DNA of 64,000 bases from Methanobacterium sp. UBA375 (GCA_002495625.1 DAGC01000012.1:206251-270250); one strand, 5' to 3'. Shown: positions 17,107-26,559, numbered from the stretch's first letter. The notes: a model not told the origin generated them from the sequence alone. Made by a program: numbers and translations.

Positions 17107-19071
17107 ATGAATTTAAAAGAATTACTTCTTAACGAAGAAAAAAGAACAAGTATATTTCTGGGTATATCCCTAATCGCGCTTTTAATGAGTTTTTTTAAAA
17201 TAAAAGTTGGACAATTTGACCCAGCATGGATAGCCATAATATTGTGTGGAATACCCATTATTAAAGATGCAGCCGTTGGTTTAATAACCAGATTTGATAT
17301 AAAAGCTGATCTTCTGGTGGCAATAGCATTAATAGCCTCTGTGATTATAGGTGAAATCTTTGCAGCAGGAGTAATAGCTTTTATCATGACAATCGGAGCA
17401 TTTCTTGAAGAGTATACTGTATCTAAAACAAGGGCAGGAATTGAAAGATTAATCGATTTAACTCCCAGAACGGCAAGAGTAATATCCAATGGAGAAACAA
17501 AGGAAATCGATGCCAAAGATGTAAAAATCGGTGATTTAATCCAGGTGTTACCTGGAGAAACCATCCCCGTGGATGGTGAAATCCATAGTGGTGAAACATC
17601 AGTCGATCAGTCGATCATGACTGGTGAACCCATACCCGTTGATAAAACCAGGGGAGATGATGTATTCAGTGGTACGGTTAACCAGCTTGGTTCTATAATC
17701 ATGAAAGCAACTAAGTTAGGTAAGGATAGTTCGCTTCAGAGGATGATTGCACTTGTAGAGTCTGCAGATGCTGGAAAAGCAAAAATTGTAAGATTAGCAG
17801 ATAAATGGGCGACGTGGATCGTGGTAATAGCTCTAAGTTCAGCAATAGTCACTTATTTTATAACCGGTGAAATCATTCGTTCAGTAACTATCCTCGTTGT
17901 ATTCTGCCCATGTGCATTGGTGCTGGCTACTCCAACAGCTATAATGGCAGCCACTGGAAATCTTACCAAGTATGGAATCTTAATAAAAGAAGGAAACGCA
18001 TTGGAAAGACTGTCAGAAGTTAGTAAAATAATTTTCGATAAGACTGGAACCTTAACTTATGGAAAACCAGAATTAACAGACATCATTCCCTATAACAATA
18101 TAAATAATAGTATTAATGGTAACGGGGTTGAAATTAACGAATCAAATACCGAAGAGGATTCAATCCAAATAGTTAGCAGTATTAAAATTACTGAATCAAA
18201 TACCAACTACAATAAAGAAGATTTAATTCAAATAATTGCCTCGCTGGAAAGTAAATCAGAACATCCCTTAGGGAAAGCCATCGTTAAATATTTTAAAAGC
18301 AACGAAAACGGAGAACTTACTGAAGTAGAAAACTTCGAGATGATCATTGGTAGGGGAATAAGGGGAACCGTTAATACTAAAGAAGTACTGGCAGGTACCC
18401 CTGAATTATTGGCCGATAACCATATTTCAATTCCATCAGAATGGATAGATTCTACCATGTCACAATTCATAGAAAAAGGTTCTACAATAATTTATACAGC
18501 TATAGATGGAAAATTTACCGGGGCTATTATTTTAGACGATGTTTTAAGGGAAGATGCCCGGGAAGTGATCAGTTCCATTAAAAGAACAGATTTAGAACCA
18601 ATTCTACTCACCGGAGATAATGAAAAACCAGCCAATCACATGGCAAAACAGGTGGGAATCAACCAAGTATATCATAATTCCCTTCCAGAGACAAAAATGG
18701 AGGTCATCGATAGATATCAAGATAAAGGTGAAAATGTAGCCATGGTTGGAGATGGTATAAATGACGCTCCTTCCCTAAGAAGATCCTTTATTGGGATAGC
18801 TATGGGTGGAATTGGCAGTGATATAGCCGTTGATGCAGCTGACATCGCTTTAATAGGAGATGATATTAAATACATCCCTCATCTTTTAAGACTTTCCAGA
18901 AAGACCATGAAAACTATAAACATAAATATAATCATTTCCTTGACATTGAATTTTATAGCTTTCATTTTAGCTTTCCTAGGAATTTTAGGCCCAGTTCTCG
19001 GAGCATTGGTTCACAACGTGGGATCTGTTCTGGTTATCATTTACTCTTCCTTCTTGCTGAAGTGGAAATGA
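17107..19071 (+). CDS. Heavy-metal P1B-type ATPase, CPC/HNxGS type
   Basis: 654 residues from the ATG behind GAGGGG. Motifs: TGEPIPV actuator loop, membrane FCPCALVLATPTA (CPC at about 267), phosphorylation site DKTGTLT (Asp311), SEHPLGKAI, GDGINDAP. No N-terminal metal-binding domain. The last helices carry GALVHNVGSVLVI rather than the Lys/DxG of Zn/Cd pumps, so the metal is not certain; control by CsoR suggests Cu(I) or a similar ion. The nucleotide-binding domain carries an Asn/Ser-rich insert at about 326-370 containing an imperfect internal repeat around ESNTEEDSIQIV and ESNTNYNKEDLIQII. Confidence 0.85.
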   Translation: MNLKELLLNEEKRTSIFLGISLIALLMSFFKIKVGQFDPAWIAIILCGIPIIKDAAVGLITRFDIKADLLVAIALIASVIIGEIFAAGVIAFIMTIGAFLEEYTVSKTRAGIERLIDLTPRTARVISNGETKEIDAKDVKIGDLIQVLPGETIPVDGEIHSGETSVDQSIMTGEPIPVDKTRGDDVFSGTVNQLGSIIMKATKLGKDSSLQRMIALVESADAGKAKIVRLADKWATWIVVIALSSAIVTYFITGEIIRSVTILVVFCPCALVLATPTAIMAATGNLTKYGILIKEGNALERLSEVSKIIFDKTGTLTYGKPELTDIIPYNNINNSINGNGVEINESNTEEDSIQIVSSIKITESNTNYNKEDLIQIIASLESKSEHPLGKAIVKYFKSNENGELTEVENFEMIIGRGIRGTVNTKEVLAGTPELLADNHISIPSEWIDSTMSQFIEKGSTIIYTAIDGKFTGAIILDDVLREDAREVISSIKRTDLEPILLTGDNEKPANHMAKQVGINQVYHNSLPETKMEVIDRYQDKGENVAMVGDGINDAPSLRRSFIGIAMGGIGSDIAVDAADIALIGDDIKYIPHLLRLSRKTMKTININIIISLTLNFIAFILAFLGILGPVLGALVHNVGSVLVIIYSSFLLKWK

Positions 19072-19337
19072 AAAGAAAGTTCCTGATCAAAAAAAAGGCG
19101 AAATCTATCGGTTTTTTAAGCTAATCAACTTTTTCAGTTTTTTTTTATTTCAGACTGTAATCAATTTAAAAGATGTAATTCTATCAAAAAATTCAAAAAA
19201 GGTTGATTATTGCCCAAATAAGCTTTATAAAACCTTTAAATACGATGAACATCCATACGGTCTAAATAGGATGAAAATAATAAACTATTTGGATAAGTTT
19301 ATTACTCACAAAATTAGTTCCGATTGAGGTCATTACG

Positions 19338-19775
19338 ATGGAGAAAGATTCACACTCAAAGGAAAGTACTGGCATTTTACTGATAGGACATGGGAGTAGT
19401 TTACCCTACGGCAGGAAAGTGATATATGAACTAGCTCGCAAGTATAAGGAAAGGTCAGATTTCCCGGTGGAAGTGGGATTTATGAATATAGAGGAGCCGA
19501 CTATACGTGCTGCCATAAATACCCTGGCAAAAAAGGGTGTTGGTAAAATAATTGCAGTACCTGTTTTCTTAGCACATGGGGTTCACACCAAGCAGGATGT
19601 TAACTACATGCTGGGTTTAGGTGAGCCACGTGCAGACGCGCATTACAATAAGTTGAAACAAGAAAAAATTGAATTTGATGGTGAAATCGTATACATCGGG
19701 CCCCTGGGACCGGATCCAAGGATTGCGGATATAATAGAAGATAGAGTGGAAAACGCCGTTAATAAATTTCACTAA
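19338..19775 (+). CDS. cfbA: Sirohydrochlorin cobalto/nickelochelatase (small CbiX type)
   Basis: 145 residues, the single-domain CbiX(S) length. It has the chelatase start GILLIGHGSSLPYG with the metal-binding His, a second His in VFLAHGVHTKQDV, and the central PTIRAAINTLAKKGV segment. In methanogens this homodimer inserts Ni into sirohydrochlorin for coenzyme F430 and Co for B12. It stands alone between the two metal-efflux units; cfbE lies 11 kb downstream. Insertion of divalent metals fits the neighbourhood, but no shared operator was seen. Confidence 0.85.
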   Translation: MEKDSHSKESTGILLIGHGSSLPYGRKVIYELARKYKERSDFPVEVGFMNIEEPTIRAAINTLAKKGVGKIIAVPVFLAHGVHTKQDVNYMLGLGEPRADAHYNKLKQEKIEFDGEIVYIGPLGPDPRIADIIEDRVENAVNKFH

Positions 19776-19788
19776 ATTGTGGAAAAAA

Positions 19789-19797
19789 TTTTTTTTT
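19789..19797 (+). terminator. T-run terminator after cfbA
   Basis: Nine T within 25 bases of the cfbA stop, the usual archaeal termination signal. No stem was found. Confidence 0.4.
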
Positions 19798-19975
19798 ATA
19801 TTCGTCTTTCCCATCGGTTTTTAGGTCTTTACCTAATTGTTTATGGGCCTTACTGGTTTTTTTGGAGGGGTGAGGGTTATGATCCACTCATATCTTAGTA
19901 AATAAGTAGTATCTTTTAAAGAGAAGTATTATAACGGGCGGTTATAGCTGAAGTTTTTCTGTACCTAATTTGGAA

Positions 19976-20022
19976 ATATGAATCAAAAATTTTATACAAT
20001 TCGTGTGATCAATTATTCATAT
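19976..20022 (+). promoter_or_regulatory. arsR-type promoter with split ATATGAA/TTCATAT half-sites
   Basis: ATATGAA (19976-19982) and TTCATAT (20016-20022) flank a TATA element ttttatacaa near 19990-19999; the second half-site overlaps the start codon. The TATA-to-ATG distance of about 25 suggests a leaderless or nearly leaderless transcript. The half-sites are the same as in the operators at 20535-20581. Confidence 0.5.
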
Positions 20023-20380
20023 GGAAGAAAAAGATACCTGTGAAGTTGTATGCGTACATGAAGATGAAGTTAGCGATGTAAAGTCTAAGATGTTGGAAGA
20101 TGAGTTTCTTTTTGAAGTATCTGATAATTTTAAGGCATTTGGCGATTCTACTCGACTTAAAATAATGTACGCGCTATCTCAAAGGGATCTATGCGTTTGT
20201 GATCTTGCTGCAGTGCTGGATATGAGTCAATCAGCAATTTCTCACCAGCTTCGAGTTTTAAGAAGTAAGAATTTGGTTAAATTCAGAAGAAAAGGCAAAA
20301 TGGCCTATTATTATTTGGCAGATGAACATGTGGTGTCCATGATTGAACTGTGTGTGGAACACACCAAAGAGAAATTATGA
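20021..20380 (+). CDS. ArsR/SmtB-family metal-responsive repressor (CadC-like)
   Basis: 119 residues. Winged-helix core FKAFGDSTRLKIMYALSQRDLCVCDLAAVLDMSQSAISHQ, beginning at about residue 43. Metal-site candidates are the N-terminal CEVVC pair and the CVC in the alpha3 region (together the alpha3N site of CadC), and a C-terminal DEH...ELCVEH that could form an alpha5 site. Perfect half-sites of the same symmetry occur at its own start and, in tandem, before the Zn/Cd-type ATPase downstream, so it most likely represses both and releases DNA on binding Zn, Cd or Pb. Confidence 0.85.
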   Translation: MEEKDTCEVVCVHEDEVSDVKSKMLEDEFLFEVSDNFKAFGDSTRLKIMYALSQRDLCVCDLAAVLDMSQSAISHQLRVLRSKNLVKFRRKGKMAYYYLADEHVVSMIELCVEHTKEKL

Positions 20381-20534
20381 AATCAATAATCGGACTTTTT
20401 ATATAATTAGTATTACTTAATATTTTTTAAAATTTTAACGGGGCTATTTTTGGGAAATTAACATTTTTATCACTGAGTTATTTTTAGAAGAATTGATTTT
20501 AAACAAAATTTTTTTACCGCAAAGTATTTATGTA

Positions 20535-20581
20535 CATATGAATACTAATTCATATGAAGTAATATGAACATTAATTCATAT
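20535..20581 (+). promoter_or_regulatory. Tandem ArsR/SmtB operators before the Zn/Cd-type ATPase
   Basis: Two perfect inverted repeats: ATATGAA-TACTAA-TTCATAT (20536-20555) and ATATGAA-CATTAA-TTCATAT (20562-20581), centres 26 bp apart. The arms are identical while the six-base spacers differ, the usual mark of a protein-binding site. They lie 40-90 bases before the ATPase start. Confidence 0.75.
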
Positions 20582-20622
20582 GAAGATATGTTTAGGATCA
20601 GTATTTCTGTGGAGATTTCAAC

Positions 20623-22788
20623 ATGCAAAAGAAGGAAATTAATTCCCCCAATATAAAGGAACAAGAATCAGAAGAATCCTGCAATTGTGGTTGCAGTGAA
20701 GATTTATCTGAAAATAAAGAAAAGCAGAATAATAGCCAGGAAGAGGAGACAGGAAATTCTTGTTGCAGTGAAAATTCATCCCAAGAAGAGCACGATGCTT
20801 GTGAAGTTGAAGGAGCCGATTCTTCATGTGCATGTTGCAGTGATGACTTACTGGAAGAAAGAGAATCGTTATGGACCAGAAAGAATACTTTTATCATAGT
20901 TACGTCAGCCATTCTGCTACCTATTGGATTGTATTTTGAATTCTTTACCAGCCAGGAATCATTGTCCACAATCCTTTTTTTAATAGTTATAGTGGTATCT
21001 GGTTATGAAATAATGAAAAGTGGAGTTATGGGCCTTTTGAAGGGTAACTTCACCATGAATCTTTTAATGTCCATAGCAGTCATAGTTTCTTTCATCATAG
21101 GGTCTGGTGCAGAAGGAGCACTGGTAATCTTCTTATTCTATATTGCCGAATTTTTAGAAGATTACGCTGGGAATAGAGCGCGAAAATCAATAGCAACTCT
21201 ACTAAATTTGGCTCCGGACACTGCTACCATTAAAAGAAACGGTAAAAATGTTGAATTACATGTAGACGATGTCCAAGTGGGTGATATCCTCGTCGTAAGG
21301 CCGGGAGAGAAAATCCCATTGGATGGGGTCGTAATCAATGGCGTATCTACAGTAGACCAGGCTGCAATTACTGGAGAAAGCCTACCAGTTAATAAAACTG
21401 AGGGAGATGAAGTGTTTGCAGCTACTTTAAATGAAGAAGGATATTTAGAAGTTAGAATAACTAAAAAATCGGATGAAACTGTACTTTCAAAGATTATAAA
21501 GCTGGTAAAGGAGTCTCAAAAAAGAAAATCTAATACAGAGACTTTCATTGAGAGATTTGCAAAGTATTACACTCCCGCAGTAGTGTTGATTGCAACTGCA
21601 GTAGCGATAGTGCCACCATTGGTATTGGGACAATCTTTATATACCTGGATATACAGGGCAGTGGTCCTTTTAGTGATTTCATGTCCCTGCGCATTTCTAC
21701 TTTCAACTCCGGTAGCTATGGTTTCCGGGATAACATCAGGTACCAGGAATGGTGTGTTAATCAAGGGCTCCAGATACGTTGAAGAAATGAAAAATATCAA
21801 CACAGTGGTCTTTGATAAAACAGGAACCCTTACCGAGGGAAAATTGGAAGTCACTGACATTGTAAACTTAAATAATTTCTCTGAAAGGGAAATTCTTCAA
21901 ATAGCAGGTTCTCTGGAATTCAGATCTAAACATCCGCTGGCAGAAGCCATTATTGAGTACGTTGAAGAATCAGATATGGATTTTAAGGAGGTTGAAGGAT
22001 TTGAATCAATAACTGGAAAGGGTGTTAAGGGTAGAATTAATGAAAAGATGTTTTATATCGGTAAAAAAGGTCTTTTTAAAGATAATTCCCAGTTCCCCCA
22101 AGAATCGATAGATAAACTTGAAAATGAAGGTAAAACCGTTACAATACTTGGTAACGATGAACATGTCATCGGTTTAATTGGTTTGATGGACAAAATCAGG
22201 CCATTTTCAAGAGACACCATTCAGGGACTTAAAGAAAGGAATATTAAGACGGTCATGCTTACCGGTGACAATGATGGGACAGCAAAAGTAGTATCTTCCA
22301 AGATAGGAGTTGATGAATATTATGCCAATCTTTTACCAGAGGATAAAGTCAGAATAGTTGAGGAATTCCTGGGTAAAGGTGAATATGTTGCCATGGTAGG
22401 TGATGGAGTAAATGATGCACCTGCACTTGCCAGAGCCAATGTAGGTATTGCTATGGGTGCTGCAGGTTCAGATGTGGCCATAGAAACAGCAGATGTAGCG
22501 TTGATGCAGGATAATATATCAAAAATCAATTATTTCATTGATTTAAGCAGAAAGACCATGTCTGTGGTTAAACAAAACGTTTCATCAGCACTGGTAATTC
22601 AACTGGCCTTAGCAGCATTTGCAGTATTTGGATTCGTTCCTTTATGGGTGGCAGTTACTCTGGGAGATGTTGGTTTAACCATCGCGGTTATATTAAATGC
22701 CCTGAGAATAGGTAACAAAGATGTTAGTGAAGGTAGAGTGTATGATCTCTCCGGACGATATGAAAATAAAAGATCAGTGGGAAAATAA
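20623..22788 (+). CDS. Zn/Cd/Pb-type P1B ATPase with Cys-rich N-terminus
   Basis: 721 residues, ATG after GGAG. Motifs: TGESLPVNKTEGD, ISCPCAFLLSTPVA (CPC at about 354), DKTGTLT (Asp398), SKHPLAEAI, GDGVNDAPALA. The last helices have the conserved Lys (VVKQNVSSAL) and GDVG, the Zn2+/Cd2+/Pb2+ (P1B-2) signature. Instead of a folded HMA domain the first 75 residues are acidic and Cys-rich (CNCGC, SCCSEN, CEVEGADSSCACC), likely a flexible metal-binding tail. Controlled by the tandem operators just upstream and the ArsR gene before them. Confidence 0.9.
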   Translation: MQKKEINSPNIKEQESEESCNCGCSEDLSENKEKQNNSQEEETGNSCCSENSSQEEHDACEVEGADSSCACCSDDLLEERESLWTRKNTFIIVTSAILLPIGLYFEFFTSQESLSTILFLIVIVVSGYEIMKSGVMGLLKGNFTMNLLMSIAVIVSFIIGSGAEGALVIFLFYIAEFLEDYAGNRARKSIATLLNLAPDTATIKRNGKNVELHVDDVQVGDILVVRPGEKIPLDGVVINGVSTVDQAAITGESLPVNKTEGDEVFAATLNEEGYLEVRITKKSDETVLSKIIKLVKESQKRKSNTETFIERFAKYYTPAVVLIATAVAIVPPLVLGQSLYTWIYRAVVLLVISCPCAFLLSTPVAMVSGITSGTRNGVLIKGSRYVEEMKNINTVVFDKTGTLTEGKLEVTDIVNLNNFSEREILQIAGSLEFRSKHPLAEAIIEYVEESDMDFKEVEGFESITGKGVKGRINEKMFYIGKKGLFKDNSQFPQESIDKLENEGKTVTILGNDEHVIGLIGLMDKIRPFSRDTIQGLKERNIKTVMLTGDNDGTAKVVSSKIGVDEYYANLLPEDKVRIVEEFLGKGEYVAMVGDGVNDAPALARANVGIAMGAAGSDVAIETADVALMQDNISKINYFIDLSRKTMSVVKQNVSSALVIQLALAAFAVFGFVPLWVAVTLGDVGLTIAVILNALRIGNKDVSEGRVYDLSGRYENKRSVGK

Positions 22789-22875
22789 TCTTCCCATCTG
22801 ATTATTTAAATCAAAGATTATGAAGTAAAATAGTATTAAATTAAATATATATCGTACTAATTTGGAGATATCCTG

Positions 22876-22977
22876 ATGATCAACTTTGTAGCTATCCTTT
22901 TCGCTGCTTTTGGGTTTATCGGACCTGTAGTTGGGGATTTAATACATAATGCAAGTTCTGTACTGGTGGTGGGCTAA
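22876..22977 (+). pseudogene. C-terminal fragment of a P1B ATPase
   Basis: A 33-codon frame reads FVAILFAAFGFIGPV, VGDLIHNASSVLVV, the last two helices of a P1B ATPase of the HN-x-x-S type, related to the end of the gene at 17107 rather than to its immediate neighbour. Everything upstream of this is missing. The rest of 22978-23232 shows a TATA-like element near 23207 and nothing else I can support. Confidence 0.65.
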
Positions 22978-23232
22978 TTCTTCAGACTGATAGGGTATGA
23001 TGGTAAGTCTAAACCAATCAAAAGACCTTCCGCCTCATTTGTACGACCATTATTTAAAGCGGGTAAAATAATTACATGATGATAATACAAAGAATTATTT
23101 ATACTGAAATTCGTCCGTTTTAAGTAAATTTTTTTTGTTTTTCTAAAATAACTGATTAATTTATAAAATGTGGGCAAAATAAGTTTATAAATCTAGCAAT
23201 TACTATATTATAAATTCTCACAGTTGACCTAA

Positions 23233-24183
23233 ATGAATATCTTAGAAAAATTTCAAACCATTATAATATTTGCAGCCCTAATCCTGGGACTACTTTTTGG
23301 TCAGGTAGCCATAATATCAGACAATGCTAGTCATTTTATAGTGCCTTTTCTATTCGCCATGTTGTTTGGTGTCTTCCTGGACATACCTCTCAAGGATTTT
23401 ACTAAAGGTTTCTCCAACTTCAGGTTCACCAGGCTTACTCTATTGATTAATTTCATCTGGACTCCACTGCTTGCCTATTTTTTAGGTGCCATTTTCCTAA
23501 ATCAAGAACCTGCATTATGGATTGGCTTTGTCATGCTCATGGTAACACCGTGCACTGACTGGTACATCGTGTTTACCAACATTGCAAGGGGTAACGTTCC
23601 TTTAAGTGCATCCATACTTCCTTTAAACTTGATGGTGCAGCTTATCCTGTTACCTGTTTATTTACTGCTATTTTTCGGTGCATCCGGAACCTTTGATATG
23701 GGGATGTTAATTGAAAGCATAGTATACATCGTTGTACTGCCATTTATCCTGGCTCAAATAGTCCGTTATTTACTCAGTAAGTGGAATTCCATTGAAAAAC
23801 CGGTAATATCCTTCTTTACTTCTGCACAAATTATTTTCCTGAGCCTGGCTATTTTTTGCATGTTCGCTTCCCAAGGAAAATTATTACTGGATAATTTGAT
23901 GGTAGTTTTAATCCTGCTCATTCCAATTCTATTGTTCTTCATAATCAACTTCCTATTGGTACAGTTTGTGGGTAAAATAGCCAAATTAGCTTATAAAGAA
24001 TGCACCAGTTTATGTTTAACCACGTTGGCCAGAAATTCTCCAATAGCTTTAGCCATCGCAGTGGTTGCATTTCCAAACGAACCTTTAATAGCTTTAGCTC
24101 TGGTAATAGGTCCCTTAATTGAACTACCAGTTTTGGCTATCGTTTCTCAGGTATTATTATTTATAAAAGAGAGAGCCGTTTAA
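23233..24183 (+). CDS. ACR3/bile-acid:sodium-symporter superfamily transporter
   Basis: 316 residues with about ten membrane helices and few charged loops. The helix-4 region VMLMVTPCTDWYIVFTNIARGN and the later TTLARNSPIALAIAVVAFP are the pattern of the ACR3-like branch of the BART superfamily; the Cys in TPCTDW is at the position of the conserved ACR3 cysteine. Family members export arsenite or carry organic anions. Position after two metal-efflux units favours arsenite or antimonite, but no arsR-type operator lies directly in front of it. Confidence 0.65.
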   Translation: MNILEKFQTIIIFAALILGLLFGQVAIISDNASHFIVPFLFAMLFGVFLDIPLKDFTKGFSNFRFTRLTLLINFIWTPLLAYFLGAIFLNQEPALWIGFVMLMVTPCTDWYIVFTNIARGNVPLSASILPLNLMVQLILLPVYLLLFFGASGTFDMGMLIESIVYIVVLPFILAQIVRYLLSKWNSIEKPVISFFTSAQIIFLSLAIFCMFASQGKLLLDNLMVVLILLIPILLFFIINFLLVQFVGKIAKLAYKECTSLCLTTLARNSPIALAIAVVAFPNEPLIALALVIGPLIELPVLAIVSQVLLFIKERAV

Positions 24184-24229
24184 TCTCCTTAAGTGTTTTT
24201 TAGAATTTTTATTTTGAAATCCAAAATTA

Positions 24230-24305
24230 TTTGGTATACCAAAACTTTATATACTATGAAAGATTTAGGTATACCTAACGCTACAAAAATTTAGGCATGC
24301 CTAAA
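24230..24305 (+). promoter_or_regulatory. TATA box with three palindromes, DtxR-like
   Basis: TTTATATACTA (24246-24256) is followed by TTTAGGTATACCTAAC (24264-24279) and TTTAGGCATGCCTAAA (24290-24305), centred 26 bp apart, just as in the main island. A variant palindrome TTTGGTATACCAAA (24230-24243) lies directly upstream of the TATA box, an arrangement seen only here. Confidence 0.75.
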
Positions 24306-24328
24306 TTCTAGAATATGAAGGTAGTAAT

Positions 24329-24517
24329 ATGAGATGCAAAATCTGTGGATATGTCTTCGACGAAACTAAAAAGACCCAAACTTGTGAATTCTGTTTGGAA
24401 TCAAATTGTGGCATGGTTAGATGCCCTAATTGCGGATATGAAACTATACCTGAGTCGAAAGCTGATTCAAAATTGGTAAATTTCCTAAAAAAGAGGTTTA
24501 AATCTGAAAATAAGTAA
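24329..24517 (+). CDS. Small Cys-rich double zinc-ribbon-like protein
   Basis: 62 residues with seven cysteines: CKIC (3, 6), CEFC (19, 22), Cys27 and CPNC (32, 35), then a basic tail. From memory, similar small Cys-rich proteins occur beside feoA/feoB iron-transport genes in anaerobes and methanogens, but no feo gene is present here. The start lies 24 bases after the last of three palindromes, so expression should follow the island regulator. A metal sensor, chaperone or rubredoxin-like redox role is possible; none is shown. Confidence 0.7.
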   Translation: MRCKICGYVFDETKKTQTCEFCLESNCGMVRCPNCGYETIPESKADSKLVNFLKKRFKSENK

Positions 24518-24680
24518 TTCAGGTCGCGTTAGATCTTTAAATTTTTTTAATTTTCCTAAATAGAAGGAGGTGGTAGTAAAAATGGTGAAATATAGAGTAT
24601 GGTTTTAGGACACTTCTGCCAAAAGATCATCTAAAAAATTTCTTAAAACCATTACTCAAATCTTATTTCCTCAAAAATGT

Positions 24681-24819
24681 ATGACTTTAAGCATCCTCCA
24701 TCCTCAGCTCAAATGTATCAAAGCTTAAAGTCATATGTTTTACATTCCTCCCCATGTATGGCTTTAAGTCTCCCCTTAAAATCCTCTTTATTTCTATCAC
24801 GTGACTTAAAGCCATACAT
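24681..24819. repeat. Twin long-loop inverted repeats between convergent genes
   Basis: Two consecutive inverted repeats with related arms: ATGACTTTAAGC (24681-24692) with GCTTAAAGTCAT (24723-24734), and TGTATGGCTTTAAGTC (24755-24770) with GACTTAAAGCCATACA (24803-24818). Loops are about 30 bases and pyrimidine-rich. An A-T pair in the first stem is G-C in the second. The remaining part of 24518-24832 holds only a strong GGAGGTGG followed by an ATG and an eight-codon frame (from 24581), probably the relic of a lost gene. Confidence 0.6.
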
Positions 24820-24832
24820 ATTATATTATAAT

Positions 24833-26050
<1,218 letters not shown>

Positions 26051-26429
26051 TTTTCCACCTGTAGATAAAATTAAACATAATATTAACTGGTTAAAATTAT
26101 TAGAAATATTTTATTTTTAATTCTATTTAAAAATAATTTTATTTTGGAGTAAGGATTTCTATTTAAGATTTGAAAAGTTAAAATTAAGAGATCTGGCCAA
26201 AAAAATGGGATAGAAATGTATGCAAGTAAATCTGCCCTTTTAAAGAGCCTTCTTCCTATCATCATATTATTTAGTGGTTATAGTGGTAATCGTGGTTGCT
26301 GTCTTCATATTTATATCCTAAATTTAGATGGAATTGATAACCCAGATCTAGATTAAAAAATAGGGGAGGATATTAATAAAAGGTTAGTTTTGGGATTTTA
26401 AATAAATAAATAGTGGCTTAATAGGGGAG
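26051..26429. other. Intergenic region with a possible membrane-peptide relic
   Basis: Mostly A/T-rich promoter-like sequence for the minus-strand gene ending at 24833. On the plus strand near 26245-26322 a short frame without a good start reads RAFFLSSYYLVVIVVIVVAV, a single hydrophobic helix, which may be the end of a decayed small membrane protein. Nothing else was recognised. Confidence 0.3.
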
Positions 26430-26525
26430 TTAAGCTTTTTTAACTCCTCTACCCCTCTTACTACCTGGTTTTTTATACTTCCTCTTCGGTCTGGTTCTCT
26501 TGTTAGTTCCTGATACTTTTGACAT
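26430..26525 (-). CDS. Very basic 31-residue protein
   Basis: ATG behind AAAGGAGTTG opens a 31-codon frame, MSKVSGTNKRTRPKRKYKK followed by PGSKRGRGVKKA. More than a third of the residues are Lys or Arg and there is no hydrophobic core, as in a nucleic-acid-binding or ribosome-associated peptide. It lies 35 bases downstream of agmatinase on the same strand, so it may be cotranscribed with it. A second tiny basic protein sits at 36071. Family not recognised. Confidence 0.6.
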   Translation of the reverse strand: MSKVSGTNKRTRPKRKYKKPGSKRGRGVKKA

Positions 26526-26559
26526 AATTTTCAACTCCTTTTAATAATTTTTTTTAGAT

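Noticed and set aside
17058..17564. A 168-codon minus-strand frame over the operator and start of the P1B ATPase
   Set aside because: It overlaps both the CsoR-type operator and the conserved N-terminus of the ATPase and shows no protein-like pattern.
24675..24826. A short CRISPR-like array
   Set aside because: The repeated arms alternate in orientation and are only 12-17 bp; CRISPR repeats are direct and longer. Reported instead as twin inverted repeats.
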